The notes beneath the pieces were generated by a model. It did no database searches. It had not been told where the DNA came from and worked only from the letters and a program-made list of their open reading frames with translations. A program made the position numbers and the translations under genes. A stretch of 64,000 bases of DNA from Hymenobacter metallilatus (lineage in GTDB: Bacteria > Bacteroidota > Bacteroidia > Cytophagales > Hymenobacteraceae): positions 58,816 through 122,815 of the forward strand of contig NZ_RWIS01000017.1 in assembly GCF_003944705.1 (NCBI RefSeq), read 5' to 3'. This document shows, piece by piece, positions 26,850-34,948 of the stretch (its first letter is position 1; each line of letters starts with the position of its first letter).

Positions 26850-28349
26850 CTAAGCCGCAGTCTGGCGGAAGGTATTGATGGTCTTATTTAAATCCATCAA
26901 CTCGCCATCTGAAATCTGGCGGGCCGTTAGCAGAAAGTTGATTCGCCGGATCAGAGCGTCTACTTCAGCGCGGGCCACGCCCGACTTTTGGGCCAGTCGT
27001 TCCCGGGTGGCTTCGTCGCTAAGGTCGAGAGTGGGCTCGTGGTAGCGGGTGCGCAGGTGCTCCAGAAACAGCCCGATTTTTTTCTCGGCAATCAGGGCGT
27101 GGTCGCCGTTCTGGCGGTAGAGGCCGGCTACGGTGCGCGTGAACAGCAGCGTGGTATTGGGCAAAGGCTTGAGCACCGGAATAACCCGCTGGCGGCGACG
27201 AGCTTTAAACGCCACAAACAGCAAAGCCGCCGCCATGGCCAGGTAGGTGGCGTAGCGCAACGCCTCGTGCTCCAGCAGCACCCGCATCAGCGACTGTTCG
27301 CCCCGGCGGCCCTGCTTCTGGTATTCATCCCACCACACGGGGCGGGCAGTAGGCAGGTAGGAGAGGGCCGCGAAGGCAAAATTGGTGGTGCGGGGCTGTA
27401 ACACAAAGTAGTTGGCAAACGCCAGCGGCACCGTGCAGATGTAGACGTGGCCCCGGCCGTGCGGTATCCGCAGCAGCACGGGGCGGCCCCGCTCGTCGGT
27501 GGCCAGGGCAACTGCCCCGTCGGCCAGGGCGGGGCGGGCCAGCAGCCGGGCCGTAACGGCCTGGGCGGGCAGCCTGAACCCCGCGCCGGCCTGCCGGGCC
27601 AGGGCCGGGTTGCTCAGCCGCAGCTCCACCGAATCCGGCAGGAGCTTTTGCTTGCCGTTCTGGTCAGTGAAAAAGCGCGGAAACACTGGCCGGGTGCTAA
27701 AGCCAAGCGTGTCGGCAAAATGGGAGTTAAAATCCTCGGCCGCCACAAACACGTCGTTACCCCGGGCCACGTGGCGCAGCAGGGAGCGGCAATCCAGGCG
27801 GCTCAGCTCGAAGGTTCGGGCCACAAACAGGTAGGTGGCCGGCGCAAAATCCCCGTCTTCCAGCCCCGCCGCATAATCCGCATCCTCCGCATCCTCATCG
27901 GCTTCTCCGAGGCCGGCCGTGTCGGCCGCGGCCAGGCTGGGAGGGCCGGCCTCCTGCCGGAATACGCCCACCGAATCGGTGGCCAATAGTACCCCCGAGC
28001 CCGGTGCCGCCGTGCTGTCGGCCGCCGGCTGGTCGGTTTCAAACTCCGATACGTCCACGCTGTCGGCAGAAGTTTCCTCCGTCGGCTCTGGGCGCTGCTC
28101 GGCTGGCGCATCCTCCTCTACGCCCTCAATTTGGCTGTAGATGGGTACCCGGATGGTCTGGATTTGCTGGCTGGTCGTGCCCAGCACAGCCGGCAGCTGG
28201 TCGTAGAGCACGTAGGTGCCATACGGAATCTTATGGTCGTTGCGCAGGGTCGGGCTCCAGTCGAGCGGCTTGGGGCGGTAGTACTCCACGGCCACATACG
28301 CGCCAAACAGCAGCGCCAGCCCCAGCATGTACCAGCGGAAAGTAGTCAT
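26850..28349 (-). CDS. DUF4350 domain protein
   Basis: A 499-residue protein with one N-terminal transmembrane segment (about 7-22), a large extracytoplasmic part containing an acidic, Ala/Asp-rich stretch, a second transmembrane segment (LAMAAALLFVAF) and a cytoplasmic C-terminus. The DVFVAAEDFNSHF and GRGHVYICTVPLAFANY stretches fit the DUF4350 glutamine-amidotransferase-like fold, in which catalysis is not established. It sits between DUF4129 and moxR as in other Bacteroidota. Function unknown. Confidence 0.82.
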   Translation of the reverse strand: MTTFRWYMLGLALLFGAYVAVEYYRPKPLDWSPTLRNDHKIPYGTYVLYDQLPAVLGTTSQQIQTIRVPIYSQIEGVEEDAPAEQRPEPTEETSADSVDVSEFETDQPAADSTAAPGSGVLLATDSVGVFRQEAGPPSLAAADTAGLGEADEDAEDADYAAGLEDGDFAPATYLFVARTFELSRLDCRSLLRHVARGNDVFVAAEDFNSHFADTLGFSTRPVFPRFFTDQNGKQKLLPDSVELRLSNPALARQAGAGFRLPAQAVTARLLARPALADGAVALATDERGRPVLLRIPHGRGHVYICTVPLAFANYFVLQPRTTNFAFAALSYLPTARPVWWDEYQKQGRRGEQSLMRVLLEHEALRYATYLAMAAALLFVAFKARRRQRVIPVLKPLPNTTLLFTRTVAGLYRQNGDHALIAEKKIGLFLEHLRTRYHEPTLDLSDEATRERLAQKSGVARAEVDALIRRINFLLTARQISDGELMDLNKTINTFRQTAA

Positions 28350-28364
28350 GGGAGAGAGAGGCAG

Positions 28365-29213
28365 TTAGGCGGCTTGGCGGGTGGGAGTGAGGCGGCGCTG
28401 GAAGGCCTGGCGGGTGGTGCGTACCCGCTCGTAGTCGGCGGCCGTGAGGTCGTCCTGCTCCCCGTACCATACGTACTCAAACTGGCGGGTAAGCTCGCGG
28501 AAGGCTTCCGGCAGCGGACCGGCGGGCAGCTCGTAGAGGTAGTCGTGGTTGGTTTTGTCGGGCTGCCAGCGAATCAGGCCTTTGTCGGAAAGCTGGCGTA
28601 GCACCTGCAAATAGCCCAGGCGCACGGCCAGGCGGTAGCTGTGCTCGGCTTCGGCCTGGGCCAGCAGTCCGTCCAGGTCGAGCCCGTGCAGGTCTTCGGT
28701 TTCGGTGTCGAAGCTGAGCGGAGCCTGGCGGGGCGCCCGGCCAAAGGCCCGGGTAATGTCAACCTGCAGAATCTTGAGCACGGCAAACACCAGGGCGGCG
28801 ACCAGCACGGCGTAAAACCCGTATTTCCAGGCAAAATTGCCGGCCGGCGTATCCAGCACGTCCGCCAGCCACCGCCAGAAAGGGGCGAAGAAGGCGCTCC
28901 AGTCGCTTTGCTCACTTTTTACCTCCACGTAGCGGAAGTCGCGCTGGCCGCGTAGCTCACTGAGGCGGGCCGCAGCGGGGCGGCGCAGCCGCACGGGCAG
29001 GCTGGCATCAGGGGGCAGGGAGCGGCTTACGGTATCGGGCTTCTGGTTGAGAGACTGGCCGGAGGCAGCCGCACCCGGAGCCAGCCAGAGCAGCACGGCC
29101 AGCACCACCAGCCGCCCGCCCCGGAGTAGTCCCTGAAAAGTACACACGGCAGTCATCAACAAAGCAGCGTAGCGGAAGGCAGACAGACGGATTCTAGTAT
29201 TCACCCTCATCAT
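28365..29213 (-). CDS. DUF4129 domain protein
   Basis: A 282-residue protein with an N-terminal signal-like segment, an exported stretch, one central transmembrane helix (GFYAVLVAALVFAVLKIL) and a cytoplasmic C-terminal DUF4129 domain (GYLQVLRQLSDKGLIRWQPD to FEYVWYGEQDDLTAADY). DUF4129 genes are commonly linked to moxR and DUF58. It overlaps the upstream polytopic protein gene by 20 bp and lies 15 bp before the DUF4350 gene. Function unknown. Two adjacent ATG codons (29213 and 29210) could serve as start. Confidence 0.85.
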   Translation of the reverse strand: MMRVNTRIRLSAFRYAALLMTAVCTFQGLLRGGRLVVLAVLLWLAPGAAASGQSLNQKPDTVSRSLPPDASLPVRLRRPAAARLSELRGQRDFRYVEVKSEQSDWSAFFAPFWRWLADVLDTPAGNFAWKYGFYAVLVAALVFAVLKILQVDITRAFGRAPRQAPLSFDTETEDLHGLDLDGLLAQAEAEHSYRLAVRLGYLQVLRQLSDKGLIRWQPDKTNHDYLYELPAGPLPEAFRELTRQFEYVWYGEQDDLTAADYERVRTTRQAFQRRLTPTRQAA

Positions 29214-30108
29214 CGGGTCGGAAGGCGGCGTTGTGCACCACCGGGGCGGGGCTGCTGCCCAGGGTCTGTACCATTTGGCGCAGGCCGAAGCCGTCCTTTT
29301 TCTCCACCAGGTTGAAATACTGGAACGCCAACGCCACCATCAGAATGGAGTACAGCAGCAAATTGCCCATGGCCGCAAAAATACCGCCCGCCACCAGCAG
29401 CACATCCGACGACAGAAACTCCCAGTGCATAGCCTTCCCGAAGATGGCCACGTACTGCGGAATCTGGAAGACGATGCCCAGCATCCCGATAATCAGGCTA
29501 ACTACAAAGGTCAGGCCCAGCGTCGACCACCACTTGTGGTTGATCAGGTTCACGCTGCGGCGCAGGCTGAAGCCCAGGTCCCCGTCTTCCAGCACCTGCA
29601 CTGCCCACACCAGGCTCAAAGCCACGCCCAGGTAAATGCCCGGAACAACCAGCAGCATACTGGCAAATACTACAATAATAATGGTGACGATGCTGCTCAG
29701 CAGCAGCGGGGGCGAGTAGCGGGCTACGAACTGGCCCACCTGCCGGGGCGTTACGGTTTCTTCGGCCGGGGTTTCTATACGGGCCCGCAGGTAGCCGTAC
29801 ACGGTAGCGCCCAGCAGGATGTAGCCAATCAGGGAAGCAAGCAACCCAAACCAGTAAGCCGGTCCCATGTAGGAGAAGGTCGAGAACCGGCCGCTGCCAA
29901 TGCGGGCCGCTGTGCTGCCCCCGAACAGCTGGGTTTGAGCCAGGCCCATGCCCAGCCCGGTGAGGATGGCGGCGGGCAGCACGAAATACAGCAGGCACTT
30001 GCCCAGCGGCTTCCAGTGCGCGGCCAGAAACTCAAACGTGGCGCCAATCTTCTGGCCAAAATCCCGCTCCTGCCGGAAATCGGATTCCTGGGTAAATTTC
30101 TGTTGCAT
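29194..30108 (-). CDS. Polytopic membrane protein of the MoxR-SpoIIM cluster
   Basis: A 304-residue protein with about six transmembrane segments and soluble ends (MQQKFTQESDFRQERDFGQK). No family can be named with certainty; the overall pattern resembles the membrane proteins that flank SpoIIM and DUF4129 genes in Bacteroidota. It overlaps the DUF4129 gene by 20 bp and follows the SpoIIM gene by 33 bp, so it is part of that operon. Function unknown. Confidence 0.8.
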   Translation of the reverse strand: MQQKFTQESDFRQERDFGQKIGATFEFLAAHWKPLGKCLLYFVLPAAILTGLGMGLAQTQLFGGSTAARIGSGRFSTFSYMGPAYWFGLLASLIGYILLGATVYGYLRARIETPAEETVTPRQVGQFVARYSPPLLLSSIVTIIIVVFASMLLVVPGIYLGVALSLVWAVQVLEDGDLGFSLRRSVNLINHKWWSTLGLTFVVSLIIGMLGIVFQIPQYVAIFGKAMHWEFLSSDVLLVAGGIFAAMGNLLLYSILMVALAFQYFNLVEKKDGFGLRQMVQTLGSSPAPVVHNAAFRPDDEGEY

Positions 30109-30141
30109 AACTACGTAAAACTGAAAAAGCGAAACGTGAAG

Positions 30142-31080
30142 CTAGGCCCGGGCGGCCAGGCGGCGTGGGTACAGCAGGAAGTACCAGATGATGAACGCCG
30201 CCGACGAACCAATAATGAGCAGGCTGAGCCACAGGGGCATTTCGGTGTGGCGCGTCACGAAGCCTTCCAGAAACCCCGCCACGATAAAGATAGGCACCAG
30301 CCCGATAGCCAGCTTCAGCCCGTCGCGGGCCGATTCGCGGAAAGCATGGGCGCGGGTGTAGGTGCCCGGAAACAGCAGGCCCCGGGCCATGACCAGCCCG
30401 GCCCCACCCGCCAATATAATGGCCGATATTTCGAGGGTGCCGTGAATCCAGATGGTGAGCACCGAGGGCAGCAGCACCCCTTTCTGGTAGAAGAAATACT
30501 GGAACGAGCCCAGCATCAGGCCGTTGCGGAACAGCAGGTACACCGTGCCCAGACCCAGCGTGGCGCCCAAAGCAAAGGTGGCCAGCGCCACGTAAATGTT
30601 GTTGGCCGTAATGCCCAGGAACATCATCGTCTCGCCCCCGCTCTTGTAAATGGCCATCGGGTCGCCGCGCTCAATGTTTTCGATGGTCTGGTTGACGTAG
30701 GCGTCGCCCAGCACCACCCGCACAAATGTGTCGTCGTAGGCCGCCGACAAAGCCCCAATGGCTGTGAACAACGCAAACAGCACCAACGATACGGCCAGGG
30801 TGCGGTGGTGGCGGGCTACCAGCAACGGCAGCTCCCGGCGCCAGAACTCCCGGAAGCGGCTCGTCGATTCGGGCTTGTTTTTGTACAGGGCCTGGTGCTG
30901 GCGGGCGGCCAGGTCGTTGAGGTAGCGGGTGGTGGGGGAGCCGGGGTAGAACGTCTGGGCGTAAGCCAGGTCGTCGGTGAGGGCAATGAAGCGGGCGGCC
31001 AGGTCTTCGGGGCCGGTGGCCTGCTGCTCGTATTGTTTCCAGCGGGCTTCATTCTGACGCAGAAAAACGGCTTCGCGCAT
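30142..31080 (-). CDS. SpoIIM-like (stage II sporulation M family) membrane protein
   Basis: A 312-residue protein with a soluble N-terminus and about five to six transmembrane segments in the last two thirds. Features of the SpoIIM family are VWIHGTLEISAIILAGGAGL and GTYTRAHAFRESARDGLKL. The organism is not a spore former, so the name reflects homology only. It is the first gene of a six-gene minus-strand series ending at DUF58, and is divergent from an RDD gene. Confidence 0.9.
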   Translation of the reverse strand: MREAVFLRQNEARWKQYEQQATGPEDLAARFIALTDDLAYAQTFYPGSPTTRYLNDLAARQHQALYKNKPESTSRFREFWRRELPLLVARHHRTLAVSLVLFALFTAIGALSAAYDDTFVRVVLGDAYVNQTIENIERGDPMAIYKSGGETMMFLGITANNIYVALATFALGATLGLGTVYLLFRNGLMLGSFQYFFYQKGVLLPSVLTIWIHGTLEISAIILAGGAGLVMARGLLFPGTYTRAHAFRESARDGLKLAIGLVPIFIVAGFLEGFVTRHTEMPLWLSLLIIGSSAAFIIWYFLLYPRRLAARA

Positions 31081-31256
31081 AAGGAATCAGGACTTCGGAT
31101 AGGAGGGCTGGAGCAGCCGGATAAAATTGATGCGCGGCCAATTCGGGGTTTTCCCGCCGGGCCTGTAATTTGCACGGCGGACCAGCCGTGCGAAGATTGT
31201 TAAATTTTCGGTTTCGACCCGCATGTTTTCGGTTTCTATTGCCCGTTATCCACCCC

Positions 31257-31991
31257 ATGAGTACCATCCGCATCCAGACCACCCAAAACGTCAGCCTAGA
31301 GTACGAAGTAGCCACTGTGGGCGACCGGGTGCTGGCCACCATCATCGACAGCGTGGTTGGCTGGGCCTGGCTGCTGGTATTGTTCGGCATCAGCACCGGG
31401 CTGGGGCTGAGCGAAACGGTCATGGGCGTGCTGCTCATCGTGCTGGGCGGCATTCCCTACGTGTTCTACCACCTGCTGTGCGAGGTGCTGATGAACGGGC
31501 AGAGCGTGGGCAAAAAGGCCCGCGACATTAAGGTAGTGCGCCTCGATGGTACGCCCCCGCGCTTCGGCGACTACCTCATCCGCTGGCTGCTCCGCATTGT
31601 GGATACTGGTATTTTCAACGGCCTGATTGCCCTGATTGTAGTGCAGGCCAACGGCCGGGGGCAGCGCATTGGGGATATTGCCGCCGGTACGGCCGTAGTG
31701 CGTATGCGGCCCCGGCAGGCGGCGGGCGTACTGGCTCCTACCTTCACCGAGCCCGGCTACGTGGTGGTATTCCCCGAAGCTGGCCGCCTCGCCGACCACG
31801 ACGTGGCCACCATCCGCCAACTGCTGCAAAAGGCTACGGCCGCCGAAAACTACGTGCTGCTGAACGAGCTGGCCAATAAAGTAAAGGGCCTGACCGGCAT
31901 TCAGGCCGATTTGCCCGACGAGGCCTTCCTGCGCACCGTCCTGCGCGACCATGCCCACCTGGCCGCCCAGGAAAGTCCTCACGCCTCCTAA
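31257..31991 (+). CDS. RDD family membrane protein
   Basis: A 244-residue RDD protein. Three or four transmembrane segments, with RVLATIIDSVVGWAW and NGQSVGKKARDIKVVRLDG as the RDD signatures, and a C-terminal soluble part of about 80 residues. The ATG at 31257 (MSTIRIQTTQNV) was chosen; the upstream extension lacks family similarity. It is divergent from the SpoIIM-like gene, as often seen. RDD proteins may be transporters or accessory membrane proteins; the role here is unknown. Confidence 0.88.
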   Translation: MSTIRIQTTQNVSLEYEVATVGDRVLATIIDSVVGWAWLLVLFGISTGLGLSETVMGVLLIVLGGIPYVFYHLLCEVLMNGQSVGKKARDIKVVRLDGTPPRFGDYLIRWLLRIVDTGIFNGLIALIVVQANGRGQRIGDIAAGTAVVRMRPRQAAGVLAPTFTEPGYVVVFPEAGRLADHDVATIRQLLQKATAAENYVLLNELANKVKGLTGIQADLPDEAFLRTVLRDHAHLAAQESPHAS

Positions 31992-32018
31992 CGGAATTTC
32001 CGCTCAACCAACACGGCA

Positions 32019-32048
32019 AACGCCCCGGCCAGTACTGGCCGGGGCGTT
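32019..32048. terminator. Perfect 30-bp palindrome between convergent RDD genes
   Basis: A 15-bp perfect stem with almost no loop (AACGCCCCGGCCAGT and its complement) lies between two convergent genes. A T run is missing, so termination is probable but not certain. Confidence 0.6.
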
Positions 32049-32075
32049 GTGCTGAATAGCTAACGCATGAATTGA

Positions 32076-32510
32076 TTAGTCGCGCACGACCATGGTGTTA
32101 GAGCGAGAGTCGTGCCAGCCGTAGGCGTCGCCGAGGAAAGAGAGGCCATCAAAGGGTACAATGCGCCAGGCCGTACGCTTGAGAATGTCGCCGAAAGAGG
32201 GTTGCAGCCCTTCGTCGGTTACCACGCGGGTGCGGGTCAGTATTTTGCCCAGGGTGCGCCCAAACAGGCCCTCCATAATGAGGTAGTAGGCCACCGACAG
32301 CACAATGAACAGAAGGCGCTCCAACAGGCCATTGTCCAGGGAGTCGAGCAGGGCCTCCTGCCCGGTGGCCGCCAGCACCACGCCCAGCCCGAAAATCATG
32401 GCGAAGATGGCCAGGGAGTCAATCAGCAGATTGGCCAGCCGCCGCCCTTGCCCGGCCCGGATGAGCGTTGGCTCGGTTGTGTATTCTGTGGATAGCGTAA
32501 CGTGTTCCAT
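32076..32510 (-). CDS. Short RDD family membrane protein
   Basis: A 144-residue RDD protein. The RDD core RRLANLLIDSLAIFAMIFG is followed by a second segment and FGRTLGKILTRTRVVTDEG. The ATG at 32510 (MEHVTLSTEYTTEP) was chosen because the 15 codons upstream look non-coding. It converges on the longer RDD gene. No partner can be named. Confidence 0.85.
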   Translation of the reverse strand: MEHVTLSTEYTTEPTLIRAGQGRRLANLLIDSLAIFAMIFGLGVVLAATGQEALLDSLDNGLLERLLFIVLSVAYYLIMEGLFGRTLGKILTRTRVVTDEGLQPSFGDILKRTAWRIVPFDGLSFLGDAYGWHDSRSNTMVVRD

Positions 32511-32653
32511 TCGATAAAAAGAGGGATGAAAAAGAATATACGCCGCCAGCCCCATGCCGGCAGACCGGCTAAGCTCATCAGAATTTCAGCCTTTTCCAAC
32601 ATGAAAGGGGCCCGTTTCAGCTGGATAAGTACCCGCAGACTACTGGAAATAGC

Positions 32654-32684
32654 AAGGCCGCTCCGGAGTACCCGGAGCGGCCTT
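32654..32684 (-). terminator. Terminator of the DUF4394 gene
   Basis: A 13-bp stem AAGGCCGCTCCGG / CCGGAGCGGCCTT lies just past the 3' end of the DUF4394 gene at 32713, between it and the RDD gene. Confidence 0.65.
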
Positions 32685-32712
32685 GTGGCATCATGTACAA
32701 AAGCAAAAAATG

Positions 32713-34689
32713 TTATTGGATGGCAAGCCGCTGAATGCCAGCATTCTGTCCATCTACACTCAGCCGCAGGAAGTATACTCCGGCTTTGTGCGAGGCCGGC
32801 TGCCAGGAGCGGGCATGTGGGCCTGCCACCAGGTTACCCAGTGTCTGGCGCTCTACAATCCGGCCCAAGGCATCAGTTAGCGTCAGTTCGGCCTGGCCGG
32901 TGCGGGGCAGGCGGAAGCTCACCTGCGCCGATTCAGTTACGGGGTTAGGATACAGACTGAAACCCGTAGCTACGGCCGGCTGCCGGGTACCCGTTGATAC
33001 CCCGGCGGCGCCGGCAATGGCAATATCACGCACGGCAATGCCGCTGCCAATCTGCACGGGGGCAGTAGCTGCCCCCGTAGTAAGGTTGAGCGAGTACAGG
33101 TTGGAGCTGGCCGAGGTGCCAGTGGCCGCCACCAGGTAGGCGGTGTTGGTACCGGCCGCCGTGCTGTAAATATCCAGGTCGAGGTTGGGGCCAGCCGTGG
33201 CCGTAATGCCCGAAGCCCCCACCGTATTCAGGGTGCCGTTGTTTGGTGGGTTCTGGGTTACCAGCAGGTTCAGGGCCTCATCGTAGCCGTAGAGCGTAGT
33301 GGTGCGGGTGGCATCGGCAGGGCCGCCGTAGCTGTTGGTGTAGGCTACCGAGCCCAGGGCCGGCGTGGCAGCGGCGTTGGCATCGGTGGTGGCGTAGGTA
33401 ATGGTGCCATCCACGATGGGCGCGGCCGTACCGTCGTTGGGGTTGATACGGAAGTTACCCCGGTTCACGCCCACAATCCGGATGCGGTCCACGGTGGGGT
33501 TAAAGTCGAAGCCAATGCTGCCGGTGCCCAGGGGCAGAGCCAGGGCGTTACCCAGCGGCGTGGCCACGCCCGTGTTGGCGTTGATGGTGTACAACTGCCC
33601 GGTTTGGGCCGTGGCATCGTAGCCCAGTGCGTACAGAGCGTTATTGAGGGGGCGCACATCCATGCCCACCAGCGTCTGGGTAGCGGCCACACCCGTAATT
33701 CCTACCGACGTGCGAATGGTGCCGGGCAAATTGGTATCGAAGGTGAGCAGATTGGTGCCTGCCAGAGCATACGCCAACTGCCCGGTAATAGCGGGCAGGG
33801 TAGTTGGGCGGGTAATCTGCACGGCAATGTCGCGCACATCCAGGTTGGTCCCGATAACGCCCACAGCCGTAGTGGCTGCCGTGGTCAGGTTGAGCGTATA
33901 AAGCGTGGTGGTATAGCCTGCCACCCCGGATATAGCCGACGACAGATAGGCCGTGCTGGTTCCGGTTGCGGGGGCGGTATAAATGTCCAGGTCCAGGTTC
34001 TGGCCGGTGCCGGAAGGCACGTTGATGTTGGCCACCGTGTTGAGCGTGCCGTTGTTGGGCGGGTTTTGGGTCAGGAGCCGGTTGCTGTTGGCTTCATCAA
34101 TATCGTAGAGCGTGGTAGCCGTGCTGCCGATGTAGGAGTTGGTGTAGGCCGCGGCGCCCACGCCCGGCGTGGCGCCGGCGTTGGCGTCAGTGGCCGCATA
34201 GGCCAGGTTGGTATCGGTGGCGGCAATGCCGCCCGAAATGGGATTCAGGCGCAGGTTGGCCCCATTGGAGCTTACCACCCGAATGCGGTCCACGGTGGGG
34301 TTGAAATCAAACCCGATGCGGGAGGAAACATTGCCCAGGGGCATGGCTACGGCAGCAGTGCCTACGGCCGTAGCCGCCCCGGTGCTGAGGTTGAGGGTGT
34401 ACAGGCGGCCAGTTTGCGCGGCGGCATCATACCCCAGGGCAAACAGCTCACCGGTATTGGGCCGGAAATCCAGCCCCACAATCAGCTGCCCGGTGCTTAT
34501 GCCGGTTATGGGCGAAGCTCCCAGCGTTACGCCCGGGGCCGCCGCCGCAAACGAAACCAGCGTGTTATTGTCGGCCAGCCCGTAGATGGTTTGGGCGCTG
34601 GCCGTTCCGGCAGTTAACGTAAGGGCCAACGCCCCCAGGAGAAAACCACCCCGACGGGCAGCCTTCAGGCGAGTAAAGTGTGCGTGCAT
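32713..34689 (-). CDS. Secreted tandem DUF4394 protein with T9SS sorting domain
   Basis: A 658-residue secreted protein. A signal peptide ends near ASAQ at residue 33. Two DUF4394 units follow in tandem (about 34-305 and 310-580): each contains GxDFNPTVDRIR, TDANAxATP and TQNPPNNGTLNTV, and both are repeated almost word for word. The C-terminus (FSLYPNPVTESAQ... to the end) is a type IX secretion sorting domain that directs export and anchoring. The biochemical role of DUF4394 is unknown. A terminator follows. Upstream, 34690-34948 holds no gene and no recognised promoter. Confidence 0.9.
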   Translation of the reverse strand: MHAHFTRLKAARRGGFLLGALALTLTAGTASAQTIYGLADNNTLVSFAAAAPGVTLGASPITGISTGQLIVGLDFRPNTGELFALGYDAAAQTGRLYTLNLSTGAATAVGTAAVAMPLGNVSSRIGFDFNPTVDRIRVVSSNGANLRLNPISGGIAATDTNLAYAATDANAGATPGVGAAAYTNSYIGSTATTLYDIDEANSNRLLTQNPPNNGTLNTVANINVPSGTGQNLDLDIYTAPATGTSTAYLSSAISGVAGYTTTLYTLNLTTAATTAVGVIGTNLDVRDIAVQITRPTTLPAITGQLAYALAGTNLLTFDTNLPGTIRTSVGITGVAATQTLVGMDVRPLNNALYALGYDATAQTGQLYTINANTGVATPLGNALALPLGTGSIGFDFNPTVDRIRIVGVNRGNFRINPNDGTAAPIVDGTITYATTDANAAATPALGSVAYTNSYGGPADATRTTTLYGYDEALNLLVTQNPPNNGTLNTVGASGITATAGPNLDLDIYSTAAGTNTAYLVAATGTSASSNLYSLNLTTGAATAPVQIGSGIAVRDIAIAGAAGVSTGTRQPAVATGFSLYPNPVTESAQVSFRLPRTGQAELTLTDALGRIVERQTLGNLVAGPHARSWQPASHKAGVYFLRLSVDGQNAGIQRLAIQ

Positions 34690-34948
34690 GAAATACGTAG
34701 ATGTGGTGAATGGTATCGGATGTAGTACTGTACCTATATAGGCTACCGGAAATACGAAGAAGAACTGCGGATGGCTTGCACCGGTGCAGTAATTAATCTG
34801 ATTTTAATCCCAATGCGCCACAGTGCCCGTTTCTGCCGGAAAAACCGCCAAAAAGATGTAACCCGGCAAACCAAAAGCGCCCTGCCGGAAAACCAGCAGA
34901 ACGCTTTCAAGGCAACAGAAAATCCGGGGTTGGCCCGCGGCAGGGCGG

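Noticed and set aside
29233..31203. A 656-codon open frame on the + strand opposite the polytopic and SpoIIM-like genes
   Set aside because: Its product is His/Gln/Gly-rich with no motif or signal. The opposite strand has clear family matches and membrane segments. It is a high-GC shadow frame.
32502..32948. A 148-codon + strand frame between the RDD and DUF4394 genes
   Set aside because: Overlaps the DUF4394 3' end on the other strand and contains the terminator stem; no family resemblance.
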